Part shown: one piece after another, positions 46,555-59,462 of the stretch
Position numbering within the stretch: position 1 is the stretch's first letter
Layout: each line of letters starts with the position of its first letter
Assembly (NCBI GenBank): GCA_018389105.1
Contig: JACATO010001463.1
Location: 38,501 to 102,500 of the forward strand
Direction: 5' to 3'
From: Nautilus pompilius
Taxonomy: Eukaryota; Mollusca; Cephalopoda; Nautilida; Nautilidae
DNA: 64,000 bases
Notes under the pieces: model-generated
The model's database searches: none
What the model was told of the DNA's origin: nothing
What the model saw: the letters and a program-made list of their open reading frames with translations, nothing else
Translations under genes and position numbers: made by a program

Positions 46555-46837
46555 CATGATTGTGGTTGTGTACCAAACCAGACTGAGAGATTCATGGTAT
46601 TTATACTGCATAAATAGTCATTTACTCAAACTCAAAATGGAATATTCTAACATTTTGAGATACGTTTTTTTCTATTTTTTTGAGCTGTAGGCCGTAATTA
46701 TCAAAATTAAAATTAAAAAAATGCTTTAAACATTTTAGTTTACATGTAATGAGTCTAGAATTTTCACTTTCTGAAATAACTGACAAAAATATTGAACTCT
46801 TCCACGATATTCTAATTTTTTGAGATGCACCTGTATA

Positions 46838-47640
46838 CAGTCCTGGCCACAGGTTTTGCATCATCCTGTAATTTCAAGTTCTGCTTGATAAAGTCTAATT
46901 AAGCCTGCTGAATTGACATAATAATGTTACATTAATGTACTGAATGTGTGTACCGCTTTGGGAAATATGACTAAAATTGAAAAATGTGACAGTTTGAGAT
47001 CTAAAAGACTTCATAAATCATGTGACCCAGTTAGAAGTATTCATAAGTAAGCATTTGGAAGGGGTAATGAGTACAGTGTGATGCTATATGAACATACAAG
47101 ACTTGGCTGTATGTGTAGAGAAATCAGTAGTTAAATAAAAAGAAACAATGAACTGAAATGGGATTGATTTTATTGATAATCATGACCTGAAATGTCTAAT
47201 TTTGCAGGAAATAATTAATCATTATTGTGTCAGTCTTTTATCAGAAATGCTCAAATATACCATCAGAATAGAACTAGGCTATTCTGGATGATTACCTACT
47301 TGGCTAGCATGTCCCCAAAACCACAACACAGGGGCCACATGGAGACGACAGCCAGTAATTACTGGTGAACAAAACAACTCTGACAATTCTTTGACATGTG
47401 ACAGTCCAGATGATGCTTTACAAGCATTGCACACTACACTTTTGGACTGATGATATTTTGTGCAGGACTTTTAATTGTTTTAACTGGCAAACATCCACAG
47501 TAAGAGAACCTAGGTATTTTTATGAAAAAATTAGAAAGTATATGTCTTGTAGATGCAGAACACTGAATTAGATGGAACAAATGTTGCATGATCAGATTCC
47601 TGTCCTCTCTTCTAGAACACACTCTCCCACACAAATGTAT
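46838..47640 (-). mobile_element. Possible second, decayed Tc1-like element abutting the first
   Basis: Directly after the TATA that follows the intact element, CAGTCCTGGCCACAGGTTTT resembles the terminal sequence of another Tc1/mariner group. On the minus strand GRVCSRREDRNLIMQHL (about 47630-47580) recalls the GRPR....REDR.L DNA-binding region of Tc1 transposases. The other end was not found and the coding match is short, so this is tentative. Confidence 0.3.
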
Positions 47641-50600
47641 TCCTCAGCTTTGAAATTTGACCGTGGTTGTACATTCTCTCACATCTTAGACGACACCACT
47701 GATCCTGGCATTACATTTCTGATACAATCTAATATCTGCATTTAAAGGCCCTGACACCAGTTTTCCTCATTTTGGCCTGCTTGTAATCAAAACCACCTTT
47801 CAGTATAACACAACAAGCATACCAATTTGGTTTGGCATATATCCCTGGTATGGTTTTTTTTCTTGTTATTCCCCAGCTCCTCTCACCAAGTACTATTTTG
47901 ATGAATAGTAGATAAATAAGCTGCACATAAATAATTGCATTTAATTATTAGATTATCCAAACTTGATAACTATTTTACTAAATATTTTTATAGGAAAAAA
48001 ATTTCATATGACAAGAAGTTTTCAACAGCATCATTTATTATAACAGAAAAAAAAAACAATAGAGAAATACTAAATACTGTAGTTCAGTTTCCATTCTAAA
48101 TTTACTAATTACAAATTGTCAAATGCTTATAAAGTACTTTTTTATTTCAACATTTCAGTGCCATCTTGTTTTTGAGCTCCCTTTTAAATGAGATTAGAAA
48201 AGGCATTGTCATCAGAACTCATGAATTCATACATCAGTTCACCATCTTTCAGGGAATTAATTACATCTCTAATGAATGACAGTTCGCTATTTTTTCAAGC
48301 ATAACTTGAGCAGAAACTGCTCTCCTGGTCATTCCGCCAGCCATTAAAGATGAACGAGTAAAGATGATTTTTCATCCAGCGACGCCCAGGTTTGTATGCC
48401 TAAATGATTGTTTCACAAACTATTTATCTACAAAAGTTGCAGTGTACTCGCAAAATAAGTACGTTTTTAAATGAAGAATGAGAATCCTTTAGAGGCTCAA
48501 ATAACAAAGCCAGCCTGAACCGACATTGGAATAACATCTTTATGGTTGTATTGGTTCTTTATAGCATAGGTTCCAATACTGATGAACTGAAGGCATACAT
48601 AATCACTAAAGATGCAGATTCTTTGACTGGACCAAAAGCATGCTCTCCCTGGAATGTTGAGAACTAAGTCCTCTGAAATGCCATTTCCTGAATTTTTACA
48701 ACACTTTTGAGCACATACTACTAAGTCAATGATACAACTTATGTTAATCTAGAACACAGGTTTGCCTCAAGGTAATTCACAGTAGAAGTTCAAAGACCAT
48801 GTCTAAGGTATAGGTGATGGGTAGCTTACCCTCCCATGGTTAGAGCTAATTTAGAATGCTCAATAATTCTTACTCAGAACTAACATAATAATTCCGATGA
48901 TATGCACTTGCTGCAGCTGGAGAAGAATTCTTGCTGGGAACAAAGGTATGAATGGCATGGTGTTTGACCAAAGCAATTTGTCTTACAAGTTAAAATTGAT
49001 AATATAGCAGTTTTGTTTGAAAGGCTTGCTTTGAATTTTGTTCTGTTCTTTGATAGTTTAGAAGATCCTTCAGCATTGCATGCAGTGTTATGGATTATAC
49101 TGGCATGGGAATCTAGCTCCGTATATACTGTCATTCTGCTTTTTTTAAAGTAAGTATACAGTCAATTATGCTTCCTCATGTTTACAGAAGCATTGTCCAA
49201 AGACCAATAAGATTTCCCCATGAAATGTTGTATTGGTCAGATGTCATGCTGGTTTATTCAGATATTCATTTTCCACTACAGTAATAAACAAGACGTGTGA
49301 AAAAACCCTATGCATAAATCATTTCTGTTTACATCAAAAATTCGTACAAGCAATGGATATATGCTTTCTTTTCTAATGTCAAAGTTCCCATCCATGGCAA
49401 GGCTGAAGGATCACTCTTTCATAGTCAAGCATTAAGCCCAACATTTTTGGAGCCATTATATAATTTATTATTGCAGCTGTCTTCAAGGCAGTACTGCTGT
49501 CTTTGCTATGACAATATTGGGAAACATCTCGCAGAACAAAGGCCCCGTGTAAGCAGCAACTTCAAATGGAAGACTTGACTCCATTATATAACCAGTGTAC
49601 AATACCTCAGAATACATCACCTTGTCCGTCAATGTGTCTGCAAAAAAAGACGTCATGGGGCTTGGCTTTTTTTGTGTGCCACTCCAAAGCTTCTGTTACA
49701 CTCCTAGAGAAATATTCATACGTATTTATTTTAATCAGAGCAAAAAATGTATTCATTTACAGATTTGTCATGTTAATGAGACAGGTGGCCTGACCCATTT
49801 TGCATTTAAACAGTACAACATAAAATTTGAAAAGTTGATAGGTGCAGAATTTTGGTCTTGTTTGAAATCCCTCTTGAAGTGAAACCGACTCTATTCTTCG
49901 TGCACCCAGTCAGAATCTCCAGAATTATTTTGCCCTCTTGCCCTCTCCCTGTAATTTAGGTAGTTTATCCTGCAGAAATGGTCTTTTTTTCCCGTCATTT
50001 TAACCCCCTGCCAACTGATTGGGAAAAGATCCGTCTGCGGACGCCCATGTCGATGAGGGCAACAAACCCCACGGCAGGTTGTCGTCCAGTGCCTTTAATT
50101 ATTCCGATGCTCAGGCCCCTGTAAGCATAGAAACTCGGCGTGATCGAAACGTTTTAAAGCTGTTGTCATCTGGACATCCCCGATCCGGGAGTCGTCGACG
50201 GCTTGGATAACGTTTCCATTGTCTAGGACAGATTAGAGAGAAAGGGTTAACACGCACACTCTCGCGGTGGGTTCCAATAATTCTTTCGCGCCCCTCGTTT
50301 TAAGTACAAAAAAGGGGGGGAAGGGCAGTTTACACGGTTTATTTAATAAAGGCTACGCTAGCAAACCACCCTGCCCCCTCCCCCCTCTGAATTCTTAAAG
50401 CTGCGTTGGTGATTGTTGGATCTCCTTTAAAATGAACTGTACAATGCCGCGTTGTTGGGGCGTAAACTACTTAGGAACGGGGAAGGTTGGGAAATTCCCC
50501 TTTTGTCCGGGTGGTGGCAGGAGCGTCTCTGGTTACTGGTTCCGACCAATGGCCGTCGGGCTTTCGCGGTTAGATCCGCTTCCTGTCGGCGAGCCGGGGC

Positions 50601-51350
50601 GTTCCGTGACGTAATCCGACCGGCTCGGTGACCCCACCCCGGGCCGCTGCGGCTGGTGACTCGGCTGTGGCGTCGGCTCCAGGGAACTTTTTAGGGGAAC
50701 TTAAAGTTTGGGTGGGGAGCGCTTCCGTCCACTCACCACGGAAACGGGTCCGTTGTCGCTGATGCCGCCGCCATAACCCTAACCCCATATCCGGGTTTCA
50801 TGGGAGGGGTCATGACCTTTTCTACCCTCGCTTCCGGAACACAAAATTTACCCTCTTCGAAATGCTGGTGATTATTTCTGGTTTGCAATTAGTAATTTTT
50901 AGCAGTAATGGCCTAAAAACAGGGATACGAGGAGGATTCTCGTGGGGTTGGGGGGGCCCCCAACCCCCTCAACGTTCGGGTCACGTGATCTTTCTGCTCT
51001 CGTTAGTCGAACTGTTCTCCATTCAGCCCGAAAACTAAGTTTGCCTTGATGTTTTCCCAGAATTTCCTGCTGCTGCCCGACCTTAGAACGGATTTCGATC
51101 GCTGGCCAAATCGGCTTAAATATCAAAGGTGAGAATTCCTTTCTTTTCTGTTTGTTTTGTTCTGTTTGACGGATGGATGAGAGAACCCCCCCCCCATCGT
51201 GATACAGGTGAGAGATGGAGATGGAGATGGATGGAGAGAGAGAGAGAGTCTGGTGTGAAAATCTCGCAGTAGTTTCAATCCTGTGAGAGTTGTCTCCGTA
51301 AGTTCCACTTTCACGAAACCCAAGTGAATTCAGACATTTCTATTAAGATG
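47641..51350. other. Intergenic region: AT-rich, then CpG-rich from about 49.9 kb
   Basis: No gene supported. Between about 50.0 and 51.1 kb CpG and GC rise, with a CRE-like TGACGTAA at 50607-50614, poly-C runs and GGGCCGC-type sequence, as in a promoter-type CpG island. No exon can be assigned on either strand. GA-rich repeats occur at about 51210-51248. Confidence 0.5.
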
Positions 51351-51369
51351 TAACAGAAGTCGTTCAGCA

Positions 51370-51371
51370 TC

Positions 51372-51432
<61 letters not shown>
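51370..51432. repeat. (ATA)n microsatellite
   Basis: About twenty uninterrupted TAA/ATA units. Confidence 0.92.
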
Positions 51433-51435
<3 letters not shown>

Positions 51436-51801
51436 TCAGTGTCTTGTTTATCACCTCAGTTGAACACATTCCAAGGAATACCCACTGGTTATATATATAT
51501 ATGAAATTCCATGTTTAATTATGTATTATTATTTCATGGTATTAACGAGGTCGGATCAGGAGTTCTTCCCATTGACGTGTATAGAAGCATGACTGTAGTA
51601 AGTACTTTGCATAATCAGAAATATTCGAAATTCCTTTAAACCCCCACCCCCAATTGTTAGAGATTACGTGAGTTGAGCAGATCAAGGAAGTATTGGTATT
51701 TGATCGCATGGCCATAAACACCAGTTACATCCTGTGCGAATATCAGGTGGGATCGGCTGAATAATTTAGAACAGTTGATTAAATTTCTGGGCCTTTTCCG
51801 T

Positions 51802-51919
51802 CCTAGCAACATGAAGGCCTTTGACCCGGCCACTCTAGAACTGGGATTTCCTGGTATGTGAGGTGCTGCTTGATGATAGCGGCCAAATGTTTCGGGTTGT
51901 TATCGTTTTGGAAAATAAA
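51802..51919 (-). pseudogene. Tc1-family transposase fragment (second catalytic Asp region)
   Basis: Minus-strand translation reads FIFQNDNNPKH, then IPVLEWPGQRPS, then a stop. It matches the Tc1 segment FQQDNDPKH...VLEWP.QSPDLNP. Asp of QND is the second catalytic residue. Upstream the match fades into sequence with PKFIFQ. Too short and broken to be functional; no ends were found. It belongs to a different Tc1 lineage from the 45-kb element. Confidence 0.7.
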
Positions 51920-52517
51920 TTTAGGTTGGTTGGGGGGAGAGAGAGCAGTTCTCAGAATATACCGTAGTTCCAGTGTATTAGTAAAAGTGACCAGGTAAAC
52001 AAACTGATCGATCCATTGTTTCCTGGATACGATGGAAAAGGGAGGGAGGGGGCTGCCTCTTTTCAGGAGAAATAGCCTTATACCATTAATGGACCCGCCT
52101 CGGCATTTGTTCGTCGGTCTGGTTATAGGTTATAGGTTATAACTACGTTTTCGATTTGGTCGGTGAGGCCAGTTACCGGGGTACAGCAGGTGCCTCACTC
52201 CTGGAGACCGCGTGGATACGGGCTACTCGGCTCGGGCACCTGCCTATCTTCACTGCTCTCCGTAATTTCCTATAAAACTTTATAACGATATATATAAATA
52301 TAATAGAATATATAGGAGAACTAAAAATAAAATTAAATATAGAAGAAAAATTATTTGATGAATTTTCTACTGGTTGTACACCTAACAAGGGGACGTAATT
52401 CTATTAAAGGAAATATTTTTAAGATTATCTCCCTTACTACACAAATAGCTTAAATCATTTATCTCCCTTGAAACGCTGCTGCTCATTTAAAATTTTGTGG
52501 CAAGGAATATTTTGAGT

Positions 52518-53620
52518 GCAGTAGAATTTCGAATATCCGAAATGGTTGCAGGGAGTTAGGGAAATCTAAATGCTTGGTTAATCGAGAGTCTGGGTTCTCT
52601 AAGAAAGGAAGAAAGCTTAACAAATGCCAAGCCATATCCTTACTAATGTACACAAATGATATTACAATTATTGGTTTTAGAAACAAAGGAACTGTTACTA
52701 CTGATTAAAATGTTTCGCTGATTAGTTTAGCGATGGCAGCGGTTATTTAAAAGGTTGGTGACCTTTTGTCCCGTTTATTGGCTGAAAGGTTACTCATGCA
52801 CTTGAATGCTAATAATCGCTTTGCCTTAGCTTCCTCCTGTCTCCCCCAGTCATTCGAAGCAGCGGTCAGACCTCTCAGCCTCTCGGAATGACTTAGCAGA
52901 TATGTCTCTCGTTTCATCACCGACTGCATCATCATCCCCGTCTATGTGAAAACCACCAGTCATCACGTCTGCCACAGTTTCATCATCTGTTCCAGTTTAC
53001 CAACTCACATCATCAACATCTCCTTCAAGACACTGATTTACATCCCATGCTTCCTGGTGCCTGTTTCCAGGAGTCTGTTTAAAAGTCTGAACAAGTTCCC
53101 TTGTCTCATCAGCTCCGTCACGTGCAGTGTTATAAATTGTTCCTCTTCAGTTAATCCTTCTGGCCATAATTTGTGTCAGATGAGTTTCAGAGACTTTTGA
53201 TGGACGCATCTTTACGCTCTTCTGGTCCAGTGCAATGCACCTTCTACTGTTATTGTTATTAGACGCTTCCAGAAACTCAGCAGTTTCTCTAGTACCCAGT
53301 GGTAGCGACACTTCAGGCTCTCCTAGACAATAGCACGAAAGAACAATGCACAGGTGTTTTTATCATTTTAGAACAACTTTTTGTTATGTGGGTGGCAGCT
53401 GCGTCGTGCAAAAGTAGCAAATCCTTTTTGGAAACTTTGTGATTCTTCAAGTGCTTCTAGATCATCGGCACAACGTTATCTTTGAACTAGTTTTTATGAA
53501 AAGTACAGCCCAGCCCATCTGCACCCTTCTGAATCCTTGGAATATTACTGCGATTTAGAGCTTTGAATTTTCAACAATTAACAGCTTCATTTGATGAGTG
53601 CCTCAGACAGTGAATTATTA
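52518..53620 (-). mobile_element. Decayed Tigger/pogo-like transposon
   Basis: At about 52518 CAGTAGAATTTCGAATATCC resembles a Tigger-type terminus. On the minus strand, fragments across frameshifts read SNIPRIQKGADGLG, FKDNVVP, LKNHKVSKKDLLLLHDAAATH, LWPEGLTEEEQF and finally ASNDWGRQEEAKAKRLLAF. The order (FVP...LL.LDNAP.H...LWPE) is that of Tigger/jerky DDE transposases, with the catalytic DN turned to HD. Many stops. The far terminal repeat was not located. Confidence 0.5.
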
Positions 53621-56390
53621 CATACAGACGCGCAAAATCGAACAGATGGCGAGTGTATAAGGTGCATAAATTTAGTGTCTGGGCTTGATAGCTACTACGT
53701 CGGTTGTCATGCAAACAAAGGATAAGCCACATTGGGTCATATTTAACTGAGTGATGAATACAGCTTTTAAAAAGAAAATCACACGGTTTTTTTTTTATCG
53801 TTATCTCCCTTAGACTACAATTACGACTCGAAACAGTTTGCTGGGAAGGGGGATAACCACTACGTGTTTTGTCTCTGGTTTCGTGATATGAAATTTTAAA
53901 ATTCTTGTGTTTCGCAGCAATATTTTTCGCAATGGATCTGCGAAAAGCAATCCACTGTCGTAAATAAAGCAGAAGATTAAAACAGAAATAACTCTCGTCT
54001 GCGGTAGGAAGGGAGAGAAAGGGGCAGTGGTGGACGACTGATTCTCGCGCTAGGTGGATGTAATTCCGGAGTCGTTCCCCAGAGATTCGGTTGGGCAGGG
54101 GTTAATCAAACCTTCCCTATGAATTATTCAAAAGGCTGGGGAACATCGGTGCTGACATATGAAATTTAGACAATTAGGGGCTGTCCTAGACAAAGACAAG
54201 ATGGTACCTTTTTTAGGGGGGTGTACTCTAAGAGGGGGGGCTATGGTTACTTCTGGCAAACACGGTCCAGACGCACGCCCTTGCCTATCTGTCGGCCCTT
54301 CCATCTGAACCAGTTCGTTCCCGTTTCTGGTAGACGTAAAATATTACGACAGACAAGGCAAGAGAGCGGACCCAACGTCCGAAAACCCTCACCGCCGCTG
54401 AATTTGGTCGCTGGGAAAGATCGGGGTTAATGGCCCTCATATTTCTGAGGTCTTTCCTCCATTTAGTCATCACAAGGAGGCGAGAAGCAGACTCCAACAG
54501 CCGGGCGCTCTTCGGTTCGCCCTCCCTCAGCCGAATCTAGACGGCGACCCACGTTAAGACCGTTCACCAGTCTCTGCGCCGGCATCCGCCAGAGGGCGCT
54601 GCCTATAAATGTAAATAATCTATAGCGAGACTTATATTCTCTTTCCTGAATAGTTTCTGCATCAGTATCAGCCAGCAACTCTTCTCGCTTGCGTGCTATT
54701 GTGTTTTTTTGTTGTTGTTTTTGTTTAAGCATTACGGGTATCTCTGCCACCCTAACCAACACTAAAATTTGTTTTACCTAAGGAGGATAACTGTGATAAG
54801 AGTAAACGACGTTCTCACGAGGCCACGACAAATTGAAAGTAATTCTAGTGAATTTCACAACAATGGCCTCATTACAACTTGTTTCCTCCCACCCCCCCCC
54901 CGGGATGCAAATAATTGTGAGTCGAGGGTGGTTCCTTGGTTTCTCGGCCTCTGATCCGGGTAGGTTCCAAACGTTTTAATTTTTAATAATAAAAAGCAAC
55001 GATTATTTCCCTTTGACCGCTATTTTAGAGAGAGACGGGTAACGAGAACGTTCTGGTTCGAGACATAATCACGTGGGAGTCGGACAATAAAAAAACTATT
55101 TTTTATTTGTTGTTGTTGTTTTTTCCCCCTTTTTTCGCCATGATAAAATAGAAAACGTTCTGCTGATACCTGTCAATTATAATTTTTTTTAAAAAGGGGG
55201 GTAATGTGGGAGGGAGGGAGAAGAAGGGAAAAAAATCAGAAATCGCAGTAGGCCTTTCGTAGGTTTAGAGGGTAAAATCGTTATGGAAGCCATCTTCTTT
55301 GTGTCTCTGGAATGCATTATTAACACACACCCATTGTTCGCTTAAAGCGGCTGCGTATGCCACCTTAATCTGCTTTTCTTTCTCAGCGGTAATTGGGAAA
55401 ACCCTAATCCCACAGCTGCTTTAATTTATGTAGCGATGCATTAAACGTGTCGGATCGGCTGAAGTCGGAGCGCGCGTAAGGGGCCACTTTCGTGTCGGCC
55501 TTTACTTTCCGGTGTCACGCTAACCCCCTCCCGACTAAGGTTCCGACCGATATCCATATTAGGGGCGTGAAACATCGCAATTTTAAAATTTATTCGTATT
55601 TTTTGTAGCCTTTCGTTTACGGTCGGGTGCAGCAGGGAGTGTGTGTTGGGGGCGGAGGGGAGGTAATCGTCACTACTCCTCGGAAAGTCACCCTGCCGAT
55701 TACAACACCTGAGTTGAGATGGGAAGAGAGCATCACGGGAAATGCGAACGGCTTCACGGATCAACGGAAAAAGGAAACAGGCCGCTCTCGGTCGGAGTTT
55801 GCTCCTCTAGATCATGATATTATTAAATCCTTCACAATCCCGAACATCCACCTTGCTTCCACACAGGCTGGACCCTGGATACCAGTCGGAGCACAAGCCT
55901 TTCCGGTTATTCTCGGCGTTTCTATCGTAGTAAAGTCGCACAAGGAACAAGGCGACGTCGTAGCATCGCTCGTTGTGACCGCAGATTACCGCCAGAGGGC
56001 GCGCGTTCTTAACGATTAATTGTTCACTTTCTGCCATGTGAACACGAGGCGTTCGTAGGGTACACCAAAAAAAAGAAAGAAGTCCCGGCGAAGGCGGTCC
56101 CTTTTCCACCGTTGGCGCATACTCTCAGAGGAAGAGGGCGAACGTATCAGTTGACTATCGGTTAGCGCACATGGTTTTAATCCGTTCTGTGCTTGTTGTT
56201 CATTAACATCCTCTCCTCAACACACGATGGCAGGAGATTAAGAAGCGGAGAAGAGGCGGCGAATGCGCTTTATCTTTAATTAAGCGACTGTTAGACTTAT
56301 TTACGTTGCCATCGAAACATAGACCGACCGGTCTTTTATCTAATCTGCCACAGCAGGTTAACAGAAATTGACCAGAGTTTGGGAACTCAG
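53621..56390. other. Increasingly CpG-rich DNA without supported genes
   Basis: No coding exon could be supported. Two CTCF-core-like motifs lie here (54586-54603 and 55988-56005). Several 60-130-codon open frames on both strands have no resemblance to known proteins and are expected in GC-rich DNA. Confidence 0.5.
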
Positions 56391-56399
56391 CGAAGCTGC

Positions 56400-56875
56400 A
56401 GGCACAGCCTCTGTACAACTTGAAGAAAGCTATGGCTGTATACCAGATCGGCCAAATATACACCGGCTGGCCACGGGGGAGCCACTCTCACGTTTTTTAA
56501 AATCATGAATGCTCTATGTGGGCCAGTGGATAGGCGCATCATCGTCTTCGGAGAAGCCAAGAATATACATTGGAGCATCGCCGGATGCATTTGATTGGAA
56601 ATGCTACCGAGTTATTTTTGGCATTCATTTTGCTTTCTAAAAGAATCAAGGGACAAAATATGCCCCCAAAAAGCCATGGCTCCATCACCAGAGCTTGGAG
56701 GGACCACACAAGAAGGGGCTGGGTGATTCGTGAGGCTTTCTCAAAACCTGTCTTCTCCCACCTGTGCAAAAAAGGTAAAACGTGATTCGTCAGACCGCAT
56801 CACTTTTCACCAGCCCTTCTCGGTCCGATGCCTTCGTTCCCTGCACCACGTGAGTCATCCCCCCCCCCGTTTGTA
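56400..56875 (-). pseudogene. Tc1-like transposase relic
   Basis: Minus strand across stops and shifts: WCRERRHRTEKGW, KVMRSDESRFT, CVVPPSSGDGAMAFWG and EDDDAPIHWPT. This is the Tc1 order (RL.WCREHR, W..V..SDESRF, VPT...GG.VM.WG, Q.D.AP.H) including both Asp regions. Several stop codons make it dead. Sequence up to about 57060 (GRLSKTPATSK) may be the DNA-binding part. Terminal repeats not identified. Confidence 0.65.
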
Positions 56876-57069
56876 ACTGTGATCAGGGGTTTACGCGATG
56901 GTCCATTCGTTGCAGAGTTCTTCGCAAGGTCTGCCTGACAGCCTTTCTCTTCTTTCTCTATGTGTCTGCAAGCACAACCCCGACCCCCACACACAGCAGG
57001 CATTTTCCTCATATTTTGACGTTGCTGGTGTCTTGGACAGCCTGCCAGAGAAACCGTCTTGGCCACTGT

Positions 57070-59410
57070 GGCACCCGCTAGACATGCGCCGCGATGCCTT
57101 TGCCTTACCTCGTATCTGTTAGACCGGCTGCAAATGCGTTTGTCTAAGTTATAAATGCTGCGGAGATCACCTATCGCATCACCTAATTAGCGTCTGTAGC
57201 TCAGGTCGAAGTCGGAAAGGGCAGGTGGGTTCTAATAAAGTAGGCAGCCAGGGTGTTTTAACGATCAAAACGCCCATTACTGTCATTTTCTGCGGGCATT
57301 CCTCAATCAATTTATTGTTTTGTACGAAAGTTAATTTAATTTAATTTGCAATCTATTTTTTATTTACCAGTGTCTAGGAGGGGGACTACCCTGGCGAGAA
57401 AGCGTAGTGTCGCGGTTATCCGCCAGAGAGCGCCATCCTACGTCACAAGGGCTGGGACAGGAACTCTTCGTTTCCTTTTTAATCCAGCAGGCGGCCGGGC
57501 GGTGGAGAAAATCGGGAAAAACGATGCCAGGGTGGTACATCAAACCAAAATGGTCCCGACTGGGGGAAGCAGTGCCTAATCACTGACCTACCGGCTGCCC
57601 CTTAATTCATTTCATCTAATGATTACAAAGTGTTAATCGCATATAAGGATAAATATTCCCAGCTCGATACTTTGGGGAGGTCGCCAAGTTGGATTTTTTA
57701 CGGCTTTTTTGAAGTAAAGTACAAAAAAAAGTGGCGAAATCAGAACTAATTCTAACACCACACAGCACGCCGACTTGCACATGTATGACGCGCAACCGAA
57801 CGCCACGTGCAAATATGGCACTCCGCTTGATATGGTCTCGTCTATACGCGTTGAAAGCACATCTGATGTTTAATGTTGTTTTTTTTCTTCAGAATTCCAC
57901 GATAAATAACGTGATACATATTCTTCGACTAAGCTAATAAATCAGTCGGGTTTATCCCAAACTATTGCTTTAATCCTAACGCAAACGGCCCAAGGATGAA
58001 CCCTGTGCCATACCACCAGGTGGCGATAAATCATTTTAAAAAAGCACGTGCCGTCGCCCGCTTTCTGAGAGGCCACCTATCGACGACAGCCGGCGGGCCA
58101 CAGGATCCCATAACCGTTCTTGACTGGTGCCTTGTTTAGAAATTTATCAAATAATTACTGAAAGATGAAGATAAGCCACCTCTGCTTAATTCCCCTCCTC
58201 GGCTCGCACACCCGCTCTGGTTTCCTTTCTAAAGAGTTCCAGTATCGTTCTTCGGGTGTTGTTTCCGCTTCTAGCCCGAGAGGCCGCGGCTGCACCTTTG
58301 TCGGGGTGGCTACTCTGCTTACCAGGTGGCCGGTCTCCAGCTCACCTCTGTCGGGCATCCACAGACGTCGAGAGCGAAGGCGACAGGGCCACCGACAATA
58401 CACTAGCCGCCACAATTCCGGACTCCCCGAGAACTTACTCTTTGCATGGCGTATTAAGTTCGCGCTGGAAACTTTGGTCCCAAGATCTGCTTAGTACAAT
58501 TTTCTCATCTCGTTTCCAATGGTTGACGTCAGCAACGGCCGTGCGCCGCAAACCGGTTATTGTTCGCCTTGGTGATCGGTGGAGGGGACAGTTGGATTGA
58601 TCGCTTATTGCTCTCCCCCCCCCCCCGAGGGTCAAGAGAAGCAGCTTTGAAGATAGACCGACGGTGTCGGCGCGGACCGCGAAGCGAACGCAGTCATCGA
58701 CTCCCATAAATCTCCCGGTTCCCGGGCAGTCGCTTCTTTTCTTCTCCGCATCACCACCCACCCACCCCCGAGGATCCGAATTACCGGGGAACTGCACCAG
58801 GGCTAATAACTGGGTGAACGGGTAGGCTTTAAAAGCATTTTTCTCAGGCGATCTATTGCACCCGGTGAACTGACTACACACGCAGCGGCGCATCTCGTTA
58901 CTCTCGACTTCCATTCATCTACGAATAATGGGTGATGGATCAGTCTCTCCACATTGTCGGTGGGTTAAGAAAAGGTTTTAAAGAGTTAAACGCCTAAGTT
59001 CGCACAGCTCCAGAATAATAAATAAGCTATTTTCTATTTAGTTTTAATGCTGAATCACTAATCAAATTATGAAACGGATATCAACTCCTATTGGTCAATA
59101 GATATGTTCGTGTCGATACATCGTCGACCGCCATTTTGTCATGTTGACTTCTTTGAAGAGAAAAGTAATGTGAATGGTATAGGATGGGCGACGTCCAAAC
59201 CGTATCATGTACGACTTTTAGACTTTACTGGACATAAACGTCTAGCCAATCCTTTACTCGCTGATGGGTTCTTCTCCAAAAGCGTCAAGGACACGTGTAA
59301 AAGGCTTCCCGGTTAGTATGCGTTGCCGGCTTTAGTACATCGTTCAGGATCGACGGAGTCTGTGGAAAATATGGTTCCCGCAATTTGTGAAACTGACACC
59401 GCGTAATAGC
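57070..59410. other. CpG-rich DNA, no supported gene
   Basis: Contains a perfect CRE TGACGTCA (58524-58531), CTCF-like sites and a YY1-like ACCGCCATTTTGTC (59127-59140). Open frames of 70-160 codons on both strands show no family resemblance. Confidence 0.5.
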
Positions 59411-59434
59411 CACAAGTGCCCTTTCGTCGTGTAA

Positions 59435-59462
59435 GGGGGAGCGGGGCGGGGCGGGGGGGGGG
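59435..59462 (+). other. G-quadruplex-prone G tract
   Basis: Four or more runs of at least four G separated by one to three bases, ending in a long poly-G, directly before the motif-rich CCAAT/CTCF-like segment at 59.54 kb. Confidence 0.7.

Larger units (their letters stand above)
45130..46833 (-). mobile_element. Near-complete Tc1-like transposon
   Basis: Flanked by TA on both sides (45128-45129 and 46834-46835). Termini CAGGTGCATCTCAAAAAA.. are inverted at the other end. The terminal inverted repeats extend imperfectly to about 200 bp, with an inner repeat of the ATCTCAAAATATTAGAATAT motif (about 45310-45332) and its partner (about 46639-46662), the IR/DR layout of many Tc1 elements. One transposase gene is on the minus strand. 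The high similarity between ends and the almost open gene suggest a fairly recent arrival compared with the other relics here. Confidence 0.93.
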
